From Nitrospirota bacterium (GTDB lineage: Bacteria > Nitrospirota > Thermodesulfovibrionia > UBA6902 > DSMQ01): a stretch of DNA of 64,000 nt. This document shows, piece after piece, positions 59,206 to 64,000 of the stretch. Where the stretch lies: NCBI GenBank assembly GCA_016208965.1, contig JACQXB010000016.1, forward strand, positions 1 to 64,000. The letters are read 5' to 3'. Made by a program: the position numbers and the translations under genes. Position 1 is the first letter of the stretch. Each line of letters begins with the position of its first letter. The notes below the pieces were generated by a model that saw only the letters and a list, made by a program, of their open reading frames with translations, was not told the DNA's origin and did not search any database.

Positions 59206-60417
59206 ATGTATATAATTATAAGACCTGACAAGTGCAATGGATGTGAAAACTGTATTTCTTCCTGCCCTTATGATGCCATTACTGTAAGAAGCGGTGTAGC
59301 AGTTATTAATAACGAGTTATGCCAGCTATGCAAGGCATGCCTTGACGTCTGTCCTGAAGGTGCAATAGTAGAGGTTGAAGACACTCCGCAGCCGTCAGGC
59401 ATCAGCCATGAGCTATCAGCCTATAAAGGCGTGTGGATTTTCGCAGAACAGAGAGATGGAAAAATCGCCTCTATATCTTATGAACTGCTTGGCGTCGGGA
59501 AAAAGTTATCAGAAGAACTTGAAACAGGGCTTTCGGCAGTTCTTTTTGGAGCAGATGAATCAGAAGCAAAGGAACTTATAAAATGGGGGGCTGACAAGGT
59601 ATACCTTTGCAATAACCCTACATCTATTAAGTTTAATGATGAGATATACTCTCTGCTCTTTTCAAGATTAATTGAACAGCATAATCCTGCAATCGTCCTT
59701 GCTGGTGCAACCACTATCGGGAGGTCATTCATTCCACGAGTGGCAGCAAGACTGCGAACAGGGCTTACAGCTGACTGCACATCACTTGAAATAGATAAAG
59801 AGACAAAAAATCTACTCCAGATAAGACCTGCATTTGGTGGAAATATAATGGCAACAATTCTGTGTCCTAACCATAGGCCCCAGATGGCTACTGTAAGGCC
59901 AAAGGTAATGAAAAGGGGAGAATATGTTGCAGGTAAAACAGGAGAAATCATATATGTTAAGGCTGATAACCTTACCTCAAGGACAAATGTTATAGATACT
60001 ATAAAAGAGGTATCAGAGCTTACTATAAATTTACACGAGGCCGATGTTATCGTTGCTGGAGGCAGAGGACTTGGAGATGCAAAAGGCTTTAAACTCCTTG
60101 AAGGACTTGCAGGTGCAATGGGTGGTGCCATTGGCGCATCAAGGGCTGCAGTTGATGAAGGCTGGATTTCTTACAGCCACCAGATAGGACAGACAGGCAA
60201 GACCGTTTGTCCTAAGGTATATATTGCCTGCGGAATCTCAGGGGCAGTACAACATCTTGTAGGGATGCAATCATCAGATATTATTATTGCAATAAACAAA
60301 AATCCTGAGGCTCCGATTTTTAGTGTAGCAGCTTATGGGATAGTTGGAGACTTATATGAGATTGTGCCGCTGCTTACAAAAAAGATTAAGGAAATAAAAG
60401 GGATAACGAGTCTGTAG
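59206..60417 (+). CDS. etfA: Electron transfer flavoprotein alpha subunit with N-terminal 2x[4Fe-4S] ferredoxin domain
   Basis: CNGCENCISSCPYDAI...CQLCKACLDVCPEGAI; AGGRGLGDAKGFKLLEGLAGAMGGAIGASRAAVDEGWISYSHQIGQTGKTVCPKVYIACGISGAVQHLVGMQ. Confidence 0.96.
   Translation: MYIIIRPDKCNGCENCISSCPYDAITVRSGVAVINNELCQLCKACLDVCPEGAIVEVEDTPQPSGISHELSAYKGVWIFAEQRDGKIASISYELLGVGKKLSEELETGLSAVLFGADESEAKELIKWGADKVYLCNNPTSIKFNDEIYSLLFSRLIEQHNPAIVLAGATTIGRSFIPRVAARLRTGLTADCTSLEIDKETKNLLQIRPAFGGNIMATILCPNHRPQMATVRPKVMKRGEYVAGKTGEIIYVKADNLTSRTNVIDTIKEVSELTINLHEADVIVAGGRGLGDAKGFKLLEGLAGAMGGAIGASRAAVDEGWISYSHQIGQTGKTVCPKVYIACGISGAVQHLVGMQSSDIIIAINKNPEAPIFSVAAYGIVGDLYEIVPLLTKKIKEIKGITSL
60306..60403 (+). repeat. 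98-bp direct repeat, copy 1 (native etfA 3' end)
   Basis: 97/98 identical to 61334-61431. Confidence 0.97.
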
Positions 60418-60636
60418 AATAAGTCCCCGGTGAGTTAAACCGCTTTGTTTTTGGGGGGTCTCTTAATCCTTCCCGCACCCGAGATCGTTCAATACAGCGC
60501 ATTTTAAGCATTCGTTTTTTTGATCGTTCAGTCAAAATTTTTCGGTGAGGCCTTTTTCTACAGCCTCAACGTCTGAAATCAGCGGCGGCGTTTCAGCGTG
60601 TCCGCTGGATTGATTTGTCAGGCATGTTAAATTTTT

Positions 60637-60846
60637 TTATGCAAAGACCAATCGGCCTTTAGGCTGGGGGATGTGGCGTCCTAATTCCCTTGCAGTTGTA
60701 ATCCACTCTTTAATAATTACTTCAACATTAGCAAGTGCTTCCTTGTAGGTAGCGCCATCTGCTGCACAGCCCGGTAACTCCGGCACCTCAGCAATAAAAG
60801 CCTTATCTTCTGCGCTCCAGTAAATAATTACTTCATATTTACCCAT
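60637..60846 (-). CDS. hicB: HicB-family antitoxin
   Basis: YEVIIYWSAEDKAFIAEVPELPGCAADGATYKEALANVEVIIKEWI. Confidence 0.92.
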   Translation of the reverse strand: MGKYEVIIYWSAEDKAFIAEVPELPGCAADGATYKEALANVEVIIKEWITTARELGRHIPQPKGRLVFA

Positions 60847-60847
60847 T

Positions 60848-61099
60848 TTATTCTTCTCCTAATTTATATTTTAATACTACACCACGGACCTGTTTAACTT
60901 GATAAGGTTTGGCTTTAGCACCTTTAGGCTGTAAATTGAGTATCTCTTCAACTCCATCCAGTGTAAATATATGATGACTTCCACGTATTCTTTTGTCAAA
61001 ACCTAAATGTTTCAATAGACCGCATAATCCCTCAAAAGGAATATTTGCATCAGAAGTGCCTCTTAAAATCTGCAGTAAAAGTTTTTCATGCTTACCCAT
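60848..61099 (-). CDS. hicA: HicA-family toxin
   Basis: IPFEGLCGLLKHLGFDKRIRGSHHIFTLDGVEEILNLQPKGAKAKPYQVKQVRGVVLKY. Confidence 0.88.
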   Translation of the reverse strand: MGKHEKLLLQILRGTSDANIPFEGLCGLLKHLGFDKRIRGSHHIFTLDGVEEILNLQPKGAKAKPYQVKQVRGVVLKYKLGEE

Positions 61100-61240
61100 C
61101 TAATAAATTATAATATATGAGTTGTTTTTTGTATATCCATTTATTAAAAGCTGATTATCAAGAGAAAAATATACAAATTCCAAGTCCTGCCTCTAATTTG
61201 TTGTATTAGTCCTCATTCATTAAACAAGCGGGGGGTTGTC

Positions 61241-61330
61241 CCTGTATTTTGCCTCTGTATTTTGCCTGTATTTTGCTGTATTTTCCTGTATTTTCTCCCC
61301 TGTATTTTCTGCTGTATTTTCTGTATTTTC
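61241..61330. repeat. Irregular tandem array of TGTATTTT (8 copies)
   Basis: cctgtattttgcctctgtattttgcctgtattttgctgtattttcctgtattttctcccctgtattttctgctgtattttctgtattttc. Confidence 0.95.
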
Positions 61331-61333
61331 TGT

Positions 61334-61431
61334 TGAGGCTCCGATTTTTAGTGTAGCAGCTTATGGGATAGTTGGAGACTTATATGAGATTGTGCCTCTG
61401 CTTACAAAAAAGATTAAGGAAATAAAAGGGA
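61334..61431 (+). repeat. 98-bp direct repeat, copy 2 (duplicated etfA 3' end)
   Basis: EAPIFSVAAYGIVGDLYEIVPLLTKKIKEIKG re-encoded 1028 bp downstream of copy 1. Confidence 0.97.
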
Positions 61432-61594
61432 CAAGAGAGGCAATGAACTACCCAAAGAGATAGAGGGGGTTCAAGACAGGAGACATCTGCCCACTTTAAT
61501 TAAAAATACTTTGTCCTAACTTGGAAATGTTTTATGAGTTTTTAGACAGGCTCTGTGGAGCTAATATTTCCGAATATTTCCCTGAGATGCTTCC

Positions 61595-63025
61595 TCACTC
61601 TTCTGCGGGCCAGATGTCCCATTTCCAGAGAATGTTGGCTAGTGGGTCTTCGGGCGGCTTCCGCCCAAAAACGGTTCCCAGATAAAGGCGGTTACCGTCG
61701 CATCTTAGGTGGACAATACCCTGAATTGACCGTTCGTAAAGCTGGATATTTCCGGTCTTAAACTGCTTCTGCTCCTCTGCTGACAGCGGACTATAGCATG
61801 CAGCAAGCTCGGTGGAGAAAACAGCAGGCTTTTCGTGCTCAGAGTAACGAGTGATTGTTCCCATGAGCACAGCTCGAGGGTGACCATGGACATCATTCCG
61901 GTCGTCTCCAGACGAGATAACAGCAGCATCTGGTCTGACAATTTTTAAAAACGGGAGAGAGAAGTGCTGGCTGCCGTGATGCGCGGCTTTGTAAACATCC
62001 GCTCGAAGGATATTTTCAGGCTGTTGACCACCCTGGCGGTAGAACTCAAGAATGTCGTCCATCGACTCCGTGTTTAAATCTCCGGTAAGAAGTATCCGCC
62101 GCTCGCCGTATTCCAACAGAAGGACAATAGAATTGCCGTTGACCGTAGTTCCTACGCTTCCATAATAACCATAGGAAATCTTGTCTTTCTTTCTGCGCGC
62201 CGCTGGCCAGAGGACCCTGATTTTCATTGACTTAGCAGGGTTATTGTAAGGGGGAAGGTATTCGTCAGTTGCATCGAGCCGCTTGAATACAAAACCTTCC
62301 TCAGGCAGGTCAATCCGGCCTTTCCAGCGCTCCAGTTTCTTCATCTTGTCAATCACCTTCGGCAAGTTCTGTTTCGCCTTCTCAACTGCCTTGATTATCT
62401 TTTTCATCAAACTTGCCAATTCCGGCGAATCAATGAGCTTGGGACGGTCGACCAACCCGTAAATTCGATCACCGACCTTAGGACCCGGGTCTTCCGATTT
62501 ATTTTTACGCCTAAAAAGCCCATTGTGGTAGAAACGTTTGACAGCGATATTTGGGTCCTCCAGTATCGGGATCAATCCCTGGGTATGATCAGCATCAGAA
62601 TGAGTCGCCACAATTGCATCGAAATCAATAAAGTTATCCGGCTTATCAAGACGGTATTTGTTTCTGATAAAATCGTGGGCCTCATTCCCTTGGCCGCCAT
62701 CAATCAGGATCCGACGGTCTTCAGGCGTCTGGATGAGAATCGAATCGCCCTGGCTAACATCAATGAAGAAAAACTCCAAAAACCGGTCCCAGCTAAAGTG
62801 ACTGCTATCAACATAGCCCTTTCCTCCGCGGTAGCTAACATTAACCATTTCTTGCTCAGGAATCTTATCATCCAGAATCTTCATCCATTCTCCCATGAAC
62901 AAGTTGGCAATTCTCTTTTTGCTACGGGGATGGCGGCTGTCATAAACCTGCACTAAAGGCTGGGAAGCGTAAACATAACGGGGAAATTTTGGGTCGCGTG
63001 TTCCATCAAAAGCTATTGTAGGCAT
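61595..63025 (-). CDS. MBL-fold (ComEC/Rec2-like) metallohydrolase with N-terminal extension
   Basis: FFIDVSQGDSILIQTPEDRRILIDGGQG, VATHSDADHTQGLIPIL, ILLTGDLNTESM, KAAHHGSQHFSLPFL. Confidence 0.85.
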   Translation of the reverse strand: MPTIAFDGTRDPKFPRYVYASQPLVQVYDSRHPRSKKRIANLFMGEWMKILDDKIPEQEMVNVSYRGGKGYVDSSHFSWDRFLEFFFIDVSQGDSILIQTPEDRRILIDGGQGNEAHDFIRNKYRLDKPDNFIDFDAIVATHSDADHTQGLIPILEDPNIAVKRFYHNGLFRRKNKSEDPGPKVGDRIYGLVDRPKLIDSPELASLMKKIIKAVEKAKQNLPKVIDKMKKLERWKGRIDLPEEGFVFKRLDATDEYLPPYNNPAKSMKIRVLWPAARRKKDKISYGYYGSVGTTVNGNSIVLLLEYGERRILLTGDLNTESMDDILEFYRQGGQQPENILRADVYKAAHHGSQHFSLPFLKIVRPDAAVISSGDDRNDVHGHPRAVLMGTITRYSEHEKPAVFSTELAACYSPLSAEEQKQFKTGNIQLYERSIQGIVHLRCDGNRLYLGTVFGRKPPEDPLANILWKWDIWPAEE

Positions 63026-63145
63026 GATTGCCCTCCTTTTTAAACTGACAGAAAATTAGAAAAGTTAGGGACAGTATTCCTATTCCAGTATTAGACATTA
63101 TCAGACAGGCTTTTCATAAGACATGCGCAACAACCAAGACATTAT

Positions 63146-64000
63146 CTACTTCCCAATCAGCACGACAGTGCTTCTCGCATTGGCAAAATAGCAGTCTGAA
63201 GGTTCTATCAATATCTCCCTGCCCGCATAGAGAAAGTCATCTCCGCTTTTAAGGCTTGTATCAATTGCCCTATACCACTTCATTCCGTTATTAAGTATGG
63301 GTATCTTGATTGATTGCGGATTAAAATCAGCATTCAGGATAATAAACAAATGATAATCGCCCACATCTGATTTTTCTTCGCCGCCGTCAAGCTGATAGCA
63401 GATTGTGCGAAGCTCAGGGTCATCCCATGACGGTTTATTCAGGTCTTTACCGAACCATGAGATATCAGGAATATTATCCGCATCCAGATCTTTTCCAAGA
63501 AAGAATTTCCTCCTCTGAAGTATCGTATATTTCTTCGTGAATGTAATAACCTTCTTAAAGAAATCAAGGATGTCAGCATTTTTATTTAAATAATCCCAGT
63601 TGAACCAACTTATATCATTGTCCTGACAGTATGCATTGTTATTGCCATTCTGAGTCCTCATGAATTCATCTCCTCCCAAAATCATAGGTGTGCCTGATGA
63701 AAAAAGAAGATGACATACATAATTTTTTACGAGCTGTCTCCTTAAACTGATGATATTGCCATTTTCGGTCTCTCCTTCAACCCCGCAGTTCCATGAATTG
63801 TTGTCATTTGTGCCGTCACAGTTGTTTTCGAGATTTGCTTCATTGTGTTTGTAATTGTATGAGACAAGGTCATACAGCGTAAATCCGTCATGGCAGGTTA
63901 TAAAATTTATGCTGTTGTATGCAGACCTGCCGTCGTCTCCGTAGAGGTCGGCAGAACCTGTTAATCTTGCTCCCATATCCCTTACCTGTCCGGCGTCACC
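63146..64000 (-). CDS. glgX: Glycogen debranching enzyme (GlgX/isoamylase family), 5' end beyond window
   Basis: SINFITCHDGFTLYDLVSYNYKHNEANLENNCDGTNDNNSWNCGVEG, GTPMILGGDEFMRTQNGNNNAYCQDN. Confidence 0.92.
   Translation of the reverse strand, partial: GDAGQVRDMGARLTGSADLYGDDGRSAYNSINFITCHDGFTLYDLVSYNYKHNEANLENNCDGTNDNNSWNCGVEGETENGNIISLRRQLVKNYVCHLLFSSGTPMILGGDEFMRTQNGNNNAYCQDNDISWFNWDYLNKNADILDFFKKVITFTKKYTILQRRKFFLGKDLDADNIPDISWFGKDLNKPSWDDPELRTICYQLDGGEEKSDVGDYHLFIILNADFNPQSIKIPILNNGMKWYRAIDTSLKSGDDFLYAGREILIEPSDCYFANARSTVVLIGK

Noticed and set aside
60404-60636. Possible IS remnant downstream of etfA
   Set aside because: Sequence looks foreign but I could not identify transposase motifs or inverted ends.

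Overview
The window is a contiguous bacterial chromosomal segment with moderate-to-low GC; the gene content resembles Nitrospirota or a related phylum, but that placement is inference. Its backbone is a minus-strand division/cell-wall (dcw) operon: mraZ-rsmH-ftsL-ftsI-murE-murF-mraY-(DD-carboxypeptidase)-murD-ftsW-murG-murC-murB-ddl-ftsQ-ftsA-ftsZ-proS (about 27.1 to 5.7 kb). Other contents are a vapBC-like TA pair, a large GHMP-kinase/UDPGP-nucleotidyltransferase fusion, tRNA-Leu(UAA), manC and manB, tlyA, a copper module (YHS mini-ORF, histidine kinase, Met-rich protein, CopA), yajQ, a cysE-cysS fused ORF, yggS, a Type IIG-like restriction-modification gene, proC, yggT, a divIVA-like gene, hisS, mobA, tatA, alr, a fumarase/aspartase, a LysR regulator, an MTA phosphorylase, apt, etfB, a ferredoxin-etfA fusion, hicAB, an MBL-fold hydrolase and a partial glgX. 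The most unusual signal is genome-wide invasion by short repeats, many sitting in frame inside conserved, often essential genes. One class is arrays of many different heptanucleotides that share a 7-bp period and are translated as heptapeptide repeats. Another is a recurring element made of heptamer arms around an AAAGACAAAGACTCGT-like core. Several families of roughly 120-280 bp elements with terminal inverted repeats carry the well-known palindromic modules. In one case a heptamer array appears to supply the signal peptide of a DD-carboxypeptidase; in another a repeat insertion breaks a beta-propeller gene. Other notable items are a hicAB locus bracketed by a 98-bp duplication of the etfA 3' end, and a promoter/MraZ-box arrangement that overlaps the mraZ start codon.
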